Below are positions 52,415 to 60,959 of a stretch of 64,000 nt of DNA, piece after piece (the first letter of the stretch is position 1; each line of letters opens with the position of its first letter). The position numbers and the translations under genes are program-made. The stretch spans positions 2,418,001 through 2,482,000 of the forward strand of contig OZ241898.1 in the NCBI GenBank assembly GCA_965203525.1, read 5' to 3'. Below the pieces are notes generated by a model, which saw only the letters and a program-made list of their open reading frames with translations, searched no databases and was not told the origin of the DNA. This DNA is from WTFV01 sp965203525. Its GTDB lineage: Bacteria; Acidobacteriota; Vicinamibacteria; Vicinamibacterales; UBA8438.

Positions 52415-52580
52415 AAGGGAGCCCGTCCCGGCGGGACGTCGGCCGGAGTCCCCCGGCGTCCGGCGCCGAGGACCGCCGGAAGGGTCGTTTTCCAATGGAA
52501 AACGGACTCGAACGGGACCGGGACGGCGGATTCCCGGAACCGGATCGCGGCCCTCGTCCCCCGCCGCCCCGAACCCTGTA

Positions 52581-52735
52581 CGATCCTTGCACCGGGAGCG
52601 GCGAAGGCGGCAGGCCGCCCCCTGCCCGGACGAATCGCGGATCCGTAGCGTCGGTCAGACGATCCTTTCACCGGGAGCGACGACGGCGGTGCCCCCCTGC
52701 CCGGACGAACCGCGGGTCCGCGGCGACGGTCAGAC
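52581..52735. repeat. Contiguous tandem duplication (about 80 and 75 bp) at the mgtE 3' end
   Basis: CGATCCTTGCACCGGGAGCG and the following bases to GGTCAGAC (52581-52660) are repeated head-to-tail from 52661 to 52735 with scattered changes. The right copy contains the mgtE stop codon. Confidence 0.9.
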
Positions 52736-54103
52736 GCCGCGCTGCAGGTACGGCAGGAACGCGGTCGCCAGCCCCAGGATGGCGAAGAAGCCGAAGACGT
52801 CGGTCATGGTGGTGATGAACACCGCCGACGCCAGGGCGGGATCGATCTTCAGCGCGCGCAGGGCGATTGGAATCAACGTCGCGGCGACGGCCGCGACGAG
52901 CAGGTTGATCACCATCGCCAGGGCCAGGATGGCGCCGAGGTAGGGATTGCCGAACACCCCCCACGCCACGCCGGCCCCGGCCCCGCCGAGGACGACGCCG
53001 TTGGCGATGCCGACCACCGTTTCCTTGCCGAGCACCCGCCACGAATTGCTCCAGGTCAGCTCGCCGATGGCGATGCCGCGCACGATCACCGTCAGCGTCT
53101 GGGTCGCCGCGTTGCCGCCCATGCTCGCCACCACCGTCATGAGCGCGGCCAGCGCGACGACCTCCGCCACCGTCGCCTGGAACTCGCGCACGACGAGCGC
53201 GGCCACGGTGGCCGTGACCAGGTTCACGCCGAGCCACGGCAGCCGCTTGCGCCACGCCTCCCACGGCGGCGTGAAGACGTGCTCGTCGGCCGGGACGCCG
53301 GCCAGGCGCAGGATGTCCTCGGTCGCCTCGTCCTTGATGACGTCGATGACGTCGTCCACCGTGATGATGCCGGCCAGCCTGTTCTCGTCGTCGACGACCG
53401 GGATCGCCAGCAGGTTGTAGTCGGCCACTTCCCGGGCGACCTCCTCCTGGTCGGTGTCGACGCGGGCCTTGACGAGCTCCGGCGTCATGATCCGCTTGAG
53501 CGGCGTCTCCGGCGAGACCAGCAGCAGCCGCCGCAACGACACCACGCCCACCAGGTGGCGCCGCGCGTCGACGACATAGAGATAGAAGACCATCTCCACT
53601 TCGCGCGACCGCTGCAGCGCCTCGATCGCCTCGCCCGCCGTCAGATCCTCGGCGAGGGCGAAGACCTCCGGGTTCATGATGCGGCCCGCGGTCTGATCTC
53701 CGTACCCGAGCAGGTGCTGCACGCCGCCCGAGTCCTTCCGGCGCATCCGCGCCAGGACCTCGGCCGACAGCTCGTCCGGCAGCCGGTCGATCAGCGCCGC
53801 GGCGTCGTCGGTCGGCAACGCCAGAAACAGCTTCGCCAGCTCGTCCGGCGGACGATCCGCCAGGAGCGCGTCGCCCACCTCGGCGTCCAGCTCGGCGAGC
53901 GCCGCCATCGCGAGCCGGCTGTTCTGCGCGCTTAGCGTGTCGAACGTGGAGCGCCGCCCGGCGTCCGGCAGCCCGCCGAGGACCTCGGCGAGATCGGCCG
54001 GATGCTGCTTCTGAAGAAGGTTGAGGAGGTTAGCGGTCGCACCAATCCGCTGCAGTCGCCTGACGGAATCGAGCACTACGTCGATGCGGCGGAGAGGCGG
54101 CAT
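52730..54103 (-). CDS. mgtE: Magnesium transporter MgtE
   Basis: A 457-residue MgtE. The N-terminal helical superhelix domain (LLNLLQKQHPADLAEVLGGLP and AALIDRLPDELSAEVLARM) precedes a CBS pair (GRIMNPEVFALAEDLTAGEA; RIMTPELVKARVDTDQEEVA; RLAGIITVDDVIDVI). Five membrane helices follow with GGNAATQTLTVIVRGIA and the C-terminal FITTMTDVFGFFAILGLAT. MgtE is a Mg2+ channel gated by cytosolic Mg2+ through the N and CBS domains. The ATG at 54103 gives standard length; a TACAAT -10 lies at 54191-54196. The 3' end is tandem-duplicated. Confidence 0.93.
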   Translation of the reverse strand: MPPLRRIDVVLDSVRRLQRIGATANLLNLLQKQHPADLAEVLGGLPDAGRRSTFDTLSAQNSRLAMAALAELDAEVGDALLADRPPDELAKLFLALPTDDAAALIDRLPDELSAEVLARMRRKDSGGVQHLLGYGDQTAGRIMNPEVFALAEDLTAGEAIEALQRSREVEMVFYLYVVDARRHLVGVVSLRRLLLVSPETPLKRIMTPELVKARVDTDQEEVAREVADYNLLAIPVVDDENRLAGIITVDDVIDVIKDEATEDILRLAGVPADEHVFTPPWEAWRKRLPWLGVNLVTATVAALVVREFQATVAEVVALAALMTVVASMGGNAATQTLTVIVRGIAIGELTWSNSWRVLGKETVVGIANGVVLGGAGAGVAWGVFGNPYLGAILALAMVINLLVAAVAATLIPIALRALKIDPALASAVFITTMTDVFGFFAILGLATAFLPYLQRGV

Positions 54104-54190
54104 GGTTCCGGTCCGCGAGGCCGCTCGGCCTCGCGCGAGACTGTCCGGCGATGGATCGTCGTCCCACTGGTCCAGACACTGAACTTTTTC

Positions 54191-54196
54191 ATTGTA
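54191..54196 (-). promoter_or_regulatory. -10 box (TACAAT) for mgtE
   Basis: On the minus strand TACAAT precedes the mgtE start by 87 bases and would give a leader of about 80 bases. No magnesium-responsive fold was recognised in the leader. Confidence 0.35.
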
Positions 54197-54294
54197 CCAC
54201 GGCCGGGCGCCGCGGCCGGCTGCAACCCCGGCCGGGGGATGCGGGGAATCCGCCCCCTGTCCTGCCCGTCCTCTGCCGCCGCGCTCCCTTTCGG

Positions 54295-54300
54295 TAGAAT
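54295..54300 (+). promoter_or_regulatory. -10 box (TAGAAT) with leaderless potA start
   Basis: TAGAAT ends six bases before the GTG at 54307. The expected transcription start coincides with the first base of the start codon, so the operon message appears leaderless. Confidence 0.5.
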
Positions 54301-54306
54301 GGCACG

Positions 54307-55425
54307 GTGCCGCGGCAACCGCCGAACGAGGACGTCCACGTCGCATTCGAGGGCGTCGGCAAGAGTTTCGACGGCCGGACCCTGGTGGTGCGCGACCTCG
54401 ACCTGCGCATCCGCCGGGGCGAGTTCCTGACCCTGCTCGGGCCGTCCGGATCCGGCAAGACCACCTGCCTGATGATGCTCGCCGGCTTCGAGACGCCGAC
54501 GGCGGGCGCCATCCGCATCGACGGCCGTTCCGTGGAGCGCCTGCCGCCGCGCCGGCGCGGCATCGGCATGGTGTTCCAGAACTACGCGCTCTTCCCGCAC
54601 ATGACGGTGGGCGACAACCTCGCGTTCCCGCTCGACGTGCGCGGCGTCGATCCGGCGCGCCGCCGCGACCGGGTGCGGCGCGCCCTGCGCATCGTCCGCC
54701 TCGACGGCCTGGAGGACCGGCGGCCGGGGCAGCTCTCCGGCGGCCAGCAGCAGCGGGTGGCGATCGCCCGCGCGCTGGTGTTCGAACCGGACCTGGTGCT
54801 GATGGACGAGCCGCTCGGCGCACTCGACCGGCGCCTGCGCGAGGAACTGCAGTACGAGATCCGGCGCATCCACCGCGAGCTCGGGGTGACCGTGCTGTAC
54901 GTCACCCACGACCAGCAGGAAGCGATGGTCATGGCGGATCGCGTCGCGGTCTTCCGCGCCGGCCGGATCGAGCAGGTCGCGGCGCCGGTCGCCCTCTACG
55001 AGGAGCCGACCCGCTCGTTCGTGGCCCGCTTCATCGGCGAGAACAACCGGCTGCGGGGCCGGGTGCGGAACGTCCGGGAGGAAATCTGCGCCGTCGACGT
55101 CGACGGGCGGACGGTGGAGGCGCTACGCGTCGCGGCGTGCGGGCCGGGCGACGCCGTCACGCTGTCGATCCGGCCGGAGCGCGTCGCCGTCGCGCCGGAG
55201 CCGGGGCTGTACACCAACGAGTTCGACGCCGGCATCGAGGACATCACCTTCCTGGGCGACCACCTCCGGCTGCGCGTCGCGGTGTGCGGCCGGTCGGACT
55301 TCGTGGTCAAGATCCCCAACATGGTGGGCCACGGGGCGGTGATCAAGGGCGACCGGATCCGCATCGGCTGGACGCCGACCGACTGCCGCGTGCTCGACGC
55401 CGACGACGAGGAGGCCGCGCCGTGA
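54307..55425 (+). CDS. potA: Polyamine-type ABC transporter ATPase
   Basis: A 372-residue ATPase: Walker A GPSGSGKTTCLMMLAG, Q-loop MVFQNYALFPHMTV, signature LSGGQQQRVAIARAL, Walker B VLMDEPLGALD and H-loop VTHDQQEA. The C-terminal TOBE domain (residues 250-372, RGRVRNVREEICAVDVDG; LSIRPERVAV) is that of PotA/FbpC-type subunits. With the two permeases and binding protein downstream it forms a complete importer for spermidine/putrescine or a related compound. GTG is the only start that fits the promoter. The last 65 bp, including the TGA, are duplicated 170 bp downstream. Confidence 0.9.
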   Translation: MPRQPPNEDVHVAFEGVGKSFDGRTLVVRDLDLRIRRGEFLTLLGPSGSGKTTCLMMLAGFETPTAGAIRIDGRSVERLPPRRRGIGMVFQNYALFPHMTVGDNLAFPLDVRGVDPARRRDRVRRALRIVRLDGLEDRRPGQLSGGQQQRVAIARALVFEPDLVLMDEPLGALDRRLREELQYEIRRIHRELGVTVLYVTHDQQEAMVMADRVAVFRAGRIEQVAAPVALYEEPTRSFVARFIGENNRLRGRVRNVREEICAVDVDGRTVEALRVAACGPGDAVTLSIRPERVAVAPEPGLYTNEFDAGIEDITFLGDHLRLRVAVCGRSDFVVKIPNMVGHGAVIKGDRIRIGWTPTDCRVLDADDEEAAP

Positions 55426-55595
55426 GCCGGGCCGCGCGAAATCAGCGGACCACGGCGATTTCGACGCCGAGGTCCAGTTGCGCCCAGGCCCGGTCGCCGG
55501 CCGGCTGCATCGGCTGGTCGCCGGCCGGCTGCATCGGCTGGTCGCCGGCCGACTGCCGCGTGCCGGACGCCGACGGCGGGGAGGCCGCGCCGTGA
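55361..55595. repeat. potA/potD junction duplicated, 170 bp apart, with inner 24-bp repeats
   Basis: GCATCGGCTGGACGCCGACC and following bases to CCGTGA at 55361-55425 recur with changes at 55531-55595. In between, a 24-bp unit (GGTCGCCGGCCGGCTGCATC plus four) is repeated in tandem from 55491. Both copies end in a GTGA stop-start overlap. Confidence 0.92.
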
Positions 55596-56710
55596 CCCCG
55601 GCGGCCGGCGGTCGCGCGGCGGCGGCTCGTTCCGCCGCGTGCCTGGCGACGCTGTCGGCGGCGGTCCTGCTGGCGTCCGACTGCGCCCCGGGCGGCGCGT
55701 CGCTGACCGTCATCTCCTGGGGCGGCTCGTACGGCCAGGCGGTCACGAAGGCATACCTCGAACCCTTCGCCGCCGCCACCGGCATCGAGGTGCGGCTCGA
55801 CGACTACAGCGGCGGTCTGGCCCAGGTCCGCGCGCAGGTCGAGACCGGCAACGTCCACTGGGACGTCGTCGACTTCGAGATGGCCGACGCGGTCGCGGGC
55901 TGCGACGAGGGGATCCTGGAGCCGATCGACGCCTCCCTGCTCGCGCCGGCGCCGGACGGCACGCCGGCGGCGGAGGACTTCCTGCCCGACACGCTGCTGG
56001 AATGCGGCGTCGGCATGCTCTTCTATTCCACCGTCTACGCCTACAACGCGGAGCTCCTGGAGGGCGAAGCCCCGACGACCATCGACGACTTCTTCGACCT
56101 CGAGCGCTTCCCGGGCCGGCGCGGCATGCGCCGGGTGCCGTTCGTGAACCTGGAGTTCGCGCTGCTCGCCGACGGCGTGCCGGTCGACCGGGTCTACGCC
56201 GAGCTCGACACGCCGGCGGGACTCGACCGGGCCTTCCGCAAGCTGGACGCCATCAAGGACCAGGTCGTCTGGTGGGAGACGGGAGCGCAGCCGCCGCAGA
56301 TGCTCGCCGACGGCGAGGTGGCGATGAGCACCGCCTTCAACGGGCGGATCTTCAACGCGCAGGCGCTCGAGGGCCAGCCGTTCGTGATCGTCTGGGACGG
56401 CCAGGTGCTCGACGTCGGTCCGATCGGCGTCGTCGCCGGGACGCCGGATCTCGAGGCGGCGCTGCAACTGGTGGAGTTCGCCTCGCGGTCCGGCTCGATG
56501 GCCGCCGTCGGCCGCTACATCGCCTACAGCCCGGTGCGCCGCTCCGGCCTGCCGCTCATCACGACCCACGCCGAGACCGGCATCGACATGAATCCGCACA
56601 TGCCGACCTGGCCCGGGCACGGGGGCCGCACCCTGCAGAACGACTGGGCCTGGTGGAGCGACCACATGGACGAGCTGAACGAGCGCTTCAGCGCATGGCT
56701 GGCCCGCTGA
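55592..56710 (+). CDS. potD: ABC transporter substrate-binding protein, polyamine type
   Basis: A 372-residue exported protein. After an N-terminal hydrophobic stretch with Cys31 (VLLASDC, not a strict lipobox) comes the PotD/PotF fold: LTVISWGGSYGQAVTKAYLEPFAAATGIEV, VETGNVHWDVVDFEMADAV, GMLFYSTVYAYNAELL and the ALAMSTAFNGRIF-like region. It binds the imported solute in the periplasm and delivers it to PotB/PotC. Family members also bind other amines, so the substrate is uncertain. GTG 55592 lies in the duplicated junction with GGGGAGG upstream; an older GTG at 55422 exists in the first copy but is out of use. Confidence 0.85.
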   Translation: MTPAAGGRAAAARSAACLATLSAAVLLASDCAPGGASLTVISWGGSYGQAVTKAYLEPFAAATGIEVRLDDYSGGLAQVRAQVETGNVHWDVVDFEMADAVAGCDEGILEPIDASLLAPAPDGTPAAEDFLPDTLLECGVGMLFYSTVYAYNAELLEGEAPTTIDDFFDLERFPGRRGMRRVPFVNLEFALLADGVPVDRVYAELDTPAGLDRAFRKLDAIKDQVVWWETGAQPPQMLADGEVAMSTAFNGRIFNAQALEGQPFVIVWDGQVLDVGPIGVVAGTPDLEAALQLVEFASRSGSMAAVGRYIAYSPVRRSGLPLITTHAETGIDMNPHMPTWPGHGGRTLQNDWAWWSDHMDELNERFSAWLAR

Positions 56711-57891
56711 CCCGGCCGCGGGCGCGGGCCGCCGGGCTGGCTGCGCCGCTGGTCGCCTTCATCGGCGTGACGTTCGTCGCGCCGCTGGCGACGATGCTGC
56801 TGCGCAGCGTCCACGACCCGGTGGTGGCCGACGCGCTGCCGGACACGCTGGCGGCGCTGCGCGCGTGGGACGGCGAGTCCGACCCCGGCGAGGCGGCCTA
56901 CGCCGCGGCCGCGCGCGAACTGCGGCGGGCGCGGGAGGAGCGGACGATCGGCCGCGTCGCCAGCCGCGTCAACCGGATTCGGGGGGGGCTGCGGAGCGTC
57001 CTCGTCCGGAGCGGGCGGCGGCTGGCGGAGGTCGAGGCCGGTCCGTGGCGGGAGGCGCTGATCGCCATCGACGCCGACTGGGGCGACCCGCGGACCTGGC
57101 ACGCCATCCGCACCGCCGGCGACCGCTTCACGGCGCGGCACTACCTGAACGCGGTCGACCTGCGCCGCCTGCCGGACGGCTCGGTTGCCCGCCAGCCGCC
57201 GGACCGGCGCATCTACGTGCCGCTGTTCGGCCGCACGTTCGCGGTCAGCCTCGGCATCACCGCGCTGTGCCTGCTGCTGGGCTACCCGGTCGCGTACCTG
57301 CTCGCGCACGCGCCGCCGCGCCGGGCGGGCCTGCTGCTGGCCCTGGTGCTGGTGCCGTTCTGGACGTCGCTGCTGGTGCGGACCACCTCCTGGATCGTGC
57401 TGCTCCAGAACCAGGGGGTGGTCAACGACCTGCTGATCGCGGCCGGGCTGATCGACGCCGGCGGCCGGCTGGCGATGATCTACAACATGACCGGCACGAC
57501 GGTGGCGATGACCCACGTGCTGCTGCCGTTCATGATCCTGCCGCTCTACTCGGTGATGCGCGGCATTCCGCCGCAGCAGATGAGCGCCGCCGCGTCGCTG
57601 GGCGCGAGCTTCCCGCTGGCGTTCCGGCGTGTCTACTGGCCGCAGACGCTCGCCGGGGTCGGCGCCGGCTCGCTGCTGGTGTTCATCCTGGCGATCGGCT
57701 ACTACATCACCCCCGCGCTGGTCGGCGGCCAGAGCGGGCAGCTCATCTCGAACTTCATCGCCTACCACATGCAGACCTCGCTGAACTGGGGGCTGGCGGG
57801 CGCGCTGGGCGGCATCCTGCTGGCGTGCGTGCTCGGGCTCTATCTGCTCTACGACCGCGTGGTGGGCGTCGAGCGCATGAGGCTGGGATGA
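56695..57891 (+). CDS. potB: ABC transporter permease with large insertion, PotB-like
   Basis: A 398-residue permease. The first helix (residues 12-36) is followed by an insertion of about 120 residues (GRVASRVNRIRGGLRSVLVR, WREALIAIDADWGDPRTW) before the usual core beginning YVPLFGRTFAVSLGITALCLLLGYPVAY. The EAA loop is ASLGASFPLAFRRVYWPQTLAG. PotB proteins are normally about 285 residues; the inserted loop resembles that of a subgroup of polyamine/opine-type permeases. The start overlaps potD by 16 bp and the stop overlaps potC by 4 bp. Confidence 0.85.
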   Translation: MAGPLTRPRARAAGLAAPLVAFIGVTFVAPLATMLLRSVHDPVVADALPDTLAALRAWDGESDPGEAAYAAAARELRRAREERTIGRVASRVNRIRGGLRSVLVRSGRRLAEVEAGPWREALIAIDADWGDPRTWHAIRTAGDRFTARHYLNAVDLRRLPDGSVARQPPDRRIYVPLFGRTFAVSLGITALCLLLGYPVAYLLAHAPPRRAGLLLALVLVPFWTSLLVRTTSWIVLLQNQGVVNDLLIAAGLIDAGGRLAMIYNMTGTTVAMTHVLLPFMILPLYSVMRGIPPQQMSAAASLGASFPLAFRRVYWPQTLAGVGAGSLLVFILAIGYYITPALVGGQSGQLISNFIAYHMQTSLNWGLAGALGGILLACVLGLYLLYDRVVGVERMRLG

Positions 57892-58721
57892 GCGCCGCGG
57901 ATGCGGCGGCGCGGCTCGGCGTCGGGCGGATCGCCCACCGGGTCGCCTGCGGGCTGATCTTCGCGTTTCTCCTCGCGCCGCTCCTGGTGATCGTCCCGCT
58001 CAGCTTCAACGCCGAGCCGTACTTCACCTTCACCGAGGGGATGCTGCGCCTCGATCCGGAAGCTTGGTCGCTGCGCTGGTACCGGCAGGTGGCCGGCGAC
58101 GGGGCGTGGGCGCGCGCGCTCGCGAACAGCCTGTTCATCGGCGCCGCCGCCACCCTGCTGGCGACGGCGCTCGGCACCCTCGCCGCGCTGGGGCTGTCGA
58201 GTCCCGCCATGCCGGCGCGCCGGCTCGCGATGGGGCTGCTGATTTCCCCGATGGTGACGCCGCTCGTCATCGCCGCCGCCGGGATGTTCTTCTTCTACTC
58301 GACCCTGGGGCTGTCCCAGACGCACCTCGGGCTGATCCTGGCCCACGCCGCGCTCGGCACGCCGTTCGTCGTGATCACGGTGACCGCCACGCTGTCCGCC
58401 TTCGACGCCAACCTGACACGGGCCGCGGCCAGTCTCGGCGCGGGGCCGCTGACCACCTTCCGCCGCGTGCAGCTTCCGCTGATCGCCCCCGGCGTCCTCT
58501 CCGGCGCCCTCTTCGCCTTCGCGACCTCCTTCGACGAGGTGGTGGTGGTGCTGTTCATGGCCGGGGAGAACCAGCGTACCGTCCCGCGCCAGATGTGGGC
58601 CGGCATCCGCGAGCAGATCAGCCCGGCCATCCTGGCCGTGGCGACGTTCCTGATCGTGTTCGGGGTGCTGCTGCTGTGCGCCGTGGAGTGGCTCCGCCGG
58701 CGGACGGGCGGAACCCGGTAG
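57888..58721 (+). CDS. potC: ABC transporter permease, PotC-like
   Basis: A 277-residue permease with six predicted helices. The EAA-loop is AAASLGAGPLTTFRRVQLPLIAPGVLSG. The N-terminus (IFAFLLAPLLVIVPLSFNAEPYFTF) and FATSFDEVVVVLFMAGENQRTVPRQMW are characteristic of PotC. Its ATG overlaps the potB stop (ATGA). It closes the four-gene transporter operon and is followed by a hairpin. Confidence 0.9.
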   Translation: MSAADAAARLGVGRIAHRVACGLIFAFLLAPLLVIVPLSFNAEPYFTFTEGMLRLDPEAWSLRWYRQVAGDGAWARALANSLFIGAAATLLATALGTLAALGLSSPAMPARRLAMGLLISPMVTPLVIAAAGMFFFYSTLGLSQTHLGLILAHAALGTPFVVITVTATLSAFDANLTRAAASLGAGPLTTFRRVQLPLIAPGVLSGALFAFATSFDEVVVVLFMAGENQRTVPRQMWAGIREQISPAILAVATFLIVFGVLLLCAVEWLRRRTGGTR

Positions 58722-58790
58722 CGCGGCCGCGGCGCCGGGCTTCTACTACCGCCGCGCGTCGCCCGGCCGGCCGGCGCATGCGCAGGATCA

Positions 58791-58813
58791 GCGCCGGGGT
58801 CGAACCCCGGCGC
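58791..58813. terminator. Perfect hairpin between convergent potC and era
   Basis: GCGCCGGGGT-CGA-ACCCCGGCGC is a 10-bp perfect stem with a 3-base loop, three bases beyond the era stop. It could terminate both transcripts although no U-tract is seen. Confidence 0.6.
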
Positions 58814-58815
58814 GC

Positions 58816-59709
58816 TCAGCGTTCGAGGCCCAGCTCCCGCAGCATGCGCTCGCTCTCCCGCCAGCCGGGCCGCACCCGCACGTGCAGGTCCAGGTACACG
58901 CGCGTCCCGAACCGGCGCTCCAGCTCCAGCCGCGCCTCGACGCCGATGCGCTTGATACGCGCCCCGCCGCGGCCGAGCACGATCGGCTTGTGGGTGCCGC
59001 GGTCGACGACGATCGAGCAGTAGAGGCGCATGACGCCCCGCGAGTCGGCCTCCTCGAAGCGGTCGACCACGACCGCGCTGGCGAACGGCAGTTCGGCCCG
59101 CGTCTCGCGGAGCAGCTTCTCGCGCACCGTCTCCGCCACCACGACGCGCTCCGGCTGATCGGTCAGGTAGTCGTCCGGGAACAGCGGCTCCCCCTCCGGC
59201 AGGCGGTCCCGGATCTCTCCTTCCAGCTCCGGCACGCCGTCGCCGGTCCGGGCCGAGATCGGGACGAGGCCGGCGAAGTCCCGCTGCCGCCGGTACCAGT
59301 CGATGAGCGGGAGCAGCCGGCGCTTCGCGATCAGGTCGATCTTGTTGAGGGCCAGAACGGCCGGCGCCGTCGCGCGATCGAGCAGCTCCAGGACGAAGCG
59401 GTCGCCGCGGCCGGTCCGGATGCTCGCGTCCAGCACGACGACCAGCACGTCCACCTGCGTGATCGTCTCGACCGCGTGGTCCACCATCCTGACGTTCATC
59501 CGGTGCAGCGGACGGTGGATGCCGGGCGTGTCGACGAACACGATCTGGCCGGGACGCTCCGCGGAGCCGTGCTTCACGCCGAGAATGCGGGTGCGGGTGG
59601 TCTGCGGCTTGTCGGAGACGATCGCCACCTTCGTCCCCAGGATCCGGTTGAGCAGGGTGGACTTGCCGGCGTTGGGCCGGCCGATGAGCGAGGCGTAGCC
59701 CGCCTTCAC
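58816..59709 (-). CDS. era: GTPase Era
   Basis: A 297-residue GTPase that binds 16S rRNA and helps 30S assembly. G1 is GRPNAGKST, G2 TTRTRI, G3 DTPGIH, G4 LNKIDL. The C-terminal KH domain contains GTHKPIVLGRGGARIKRIGVEARLELERRFGTRVYLDLHVRV. The GTG at 59709 overlaps the stop of the CNNM-like gene by 4 bp. It is the last gene of the coupled set phoH-ybeY-CNNM-era, the order found in many bacteria. Confidence 0.95.
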   Translation of the reverse strand: MKAGYASLIGRPNAGKSTLLNRILGTKVAIVSDKPQTTRTRILGVKHGSAERPGQIVFVDTPGIHRPLHRMNVRMVDHAVETITQVDVLVVVLDASIRTGRGDRFVLELLDRATAPAVLALNKIDLIAKRRLLPLIDWYRRQRDFAGLVPISARTGDGVPELEGEIRDRLPEGEPLFPDDYLTDQPERVVVAETVREKLLRETRAELPFASAVVVDRFEEADSRGVMRLYCSIVVDRGTHKPIVLGRGGARIKRIGVEARLELERRFGTRVYLDLHVRVRPGWRESERMLRELGLER

Positions 59710-60959
59710 GCCGGGGTCTCCAGCGCGGCGGCGGACCGGCGCCGGAGCCGGACGCGATGCAGCCGGCGGCGCTCGGCCTCGAGGACGTCGACGCGCAGGT
59801 CGTCCACCTCGAACGATTCGCCGGCCTGGGGCACCCGCCCGAGGCGGGCCAGCAGATAGCCGGCCACCGTCTCGAAACCCTGCGGCTCGATGGCCACGTC
59901 GAGACGCTTGCTCAGGTCGCCGACGCTGACCCGGCCCGCGAAGACGAAGTTTCCGGCTCCCTCGTCCACGATCGGATCCGCCTCCACGTCGTACTCGTCC
60001 CGGATCTCGCCGACGATCTCCTCGATCACGTCCTCGATCGTGACGAGGCCGGCGGTCCCGCCGTACTCGTCGTGCACGATGGCGCTCTGGACCTGCTCCC
60101 GCTGCAGCTCCTTCAGCAGATCGGCGACCCGCCTGGTCTCCGGAACGGTGTGCGCGGGCCGCAGCAGGCGGGCGACCACCCGCTCGCCGCCCGGCGTGTC
60201 CGACAGGGAGACCAGATCCTTGACGAACACGAACCCGAGCACCGTGTCGAGGCTGTGCTCGAACACCGGCAACCGGGAGTACTGCTCCTCGGCGAACACC
60301 GCGCGCAGCTCGTCGAGCGTCGCATCGGCCTTGACGGCCACGACGTCCGGCCGCGGGGTCATCACCTCGCGCACCAGCGTCTCGCCGAACTCGAAGACCG
60401 ACTGCAGAAGCTGCCGTTCCTCCTGCTCCTCCTGCGCGGCCCGGCCGTCGGCGCCGTCGCGGTCTTCCGCTCCCGCCACCGCCGCGCCGTTCGCCGCGCC
60501 GGAACCGTTCGCCCGGCGGCCCGCCTGGCTGGCCCGCCGCAGCAGCCGGATCAGCGGCCGGGTCAGCGGCTGCAGCACGGCCACCGGCACCCGCAGCGAC
60601 GGCAGCAACACCTCCAGGACCCGCTCCGGGTCGCGCCGCACGATGATCACCGGCAGCAGGTGTCCGCACACGAGCACGAACGTCACGAGCCCGGCCGCCG
60701 TCAGCGCCACCGTCGCCGCGTCGCGCGCGCCCGCGCCGGCCAGCGCCAGCACCGCCACCGTGACGACGAGCACGCTCTGCAGCACGCGCACCGGCACGAA
60801 CAGGCGCAGGGGATCGTCCAGATACCCCAGCCGGTCGAGACGGCCGCGCCGCTCCGCGCCCAGCCGCAACGACAGGCGCATCAACGTCGTGAAGGCGGCT
60901 TCGATCGCGCCGACGTAGATCGTCGCGCACGCGAGCAGGAACAACGCCAGCGGGATCAC
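59706..60959 (-). CDS. CNNM/CorC-type CBS-domain membrane protein
   Basis: A 417-residue protein: an N-terminal DUF21-type membrane domain (IPLALFLLACATIYVGAIEAAFTTLMRLSL), a linker, two CBS domains (MTPRPDVVAVKADATLDELRAVFAEEQYSRLPVFE and VQSAIVHDEYGGTAGLVTIEDVIEEIVGEI) and a C-terminal CorC_HlyC domain (DLSKRLDVAIEPQGFETVAGYLLARLGRVPQAGE). Related proteins export Mg2+/Co2+ or are called hemolysin C. The linker contains an Ala/Gly-rich low-complexity insert (NGSGAANGAAVAG). It overlaps its neighbours by 4 bp at both ends. Confidence 0.88.
   Translation of the reverse strand: MIPLALFLLACATIYVGAIEAAFTTLMRLSLRLGAERRGRLDRLGYLDDPLRLFVPVRVLQSVLVVTVAVLALAGAGARDAATVALTAAGLVTFVLVCGHLLPVIIVRRDPERVLEVLLPSLRVPVAVLQPLTRPLIRLLRRASQAGRRANGSGAANGAAVAGAEDRDGADGRAAQEEQEERQLLQSVFEFGETLVREVMTPRPDVVAVKADATLDELRAVFAEEQYSRLPVFEHSLDTVLGFVFVKDLVSLSDTPGGERVVARLLRPAHTVPETRRVADLLKELQREQVQSAIVHDEYGGTAGLVTIEDVIEEIVGEIRDEYDVEADPIVDEGAGNFVFAGRVSVGDLSKRLDVAIEPQGFETVAGYLLARLGRVPQAGESFEVDDLRVDVLEAERRRLHRVRLRRRSAAALETPA

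Noticed and set aside
52384..52729. Short Arg-rich frames between the RiPP operon and mgtE
   Set aside because: They run through a tandem duplication of the mgtE 3' flank and have no family-like sequence or ribosome binding site.
58791..58813. T-arm-like GGGGTCGAACCCC suggesting a tRNA
   Set aside because: No acceptor, D or anticodon arm is found around it; it is a symmetrical hairpin between convergent genes.
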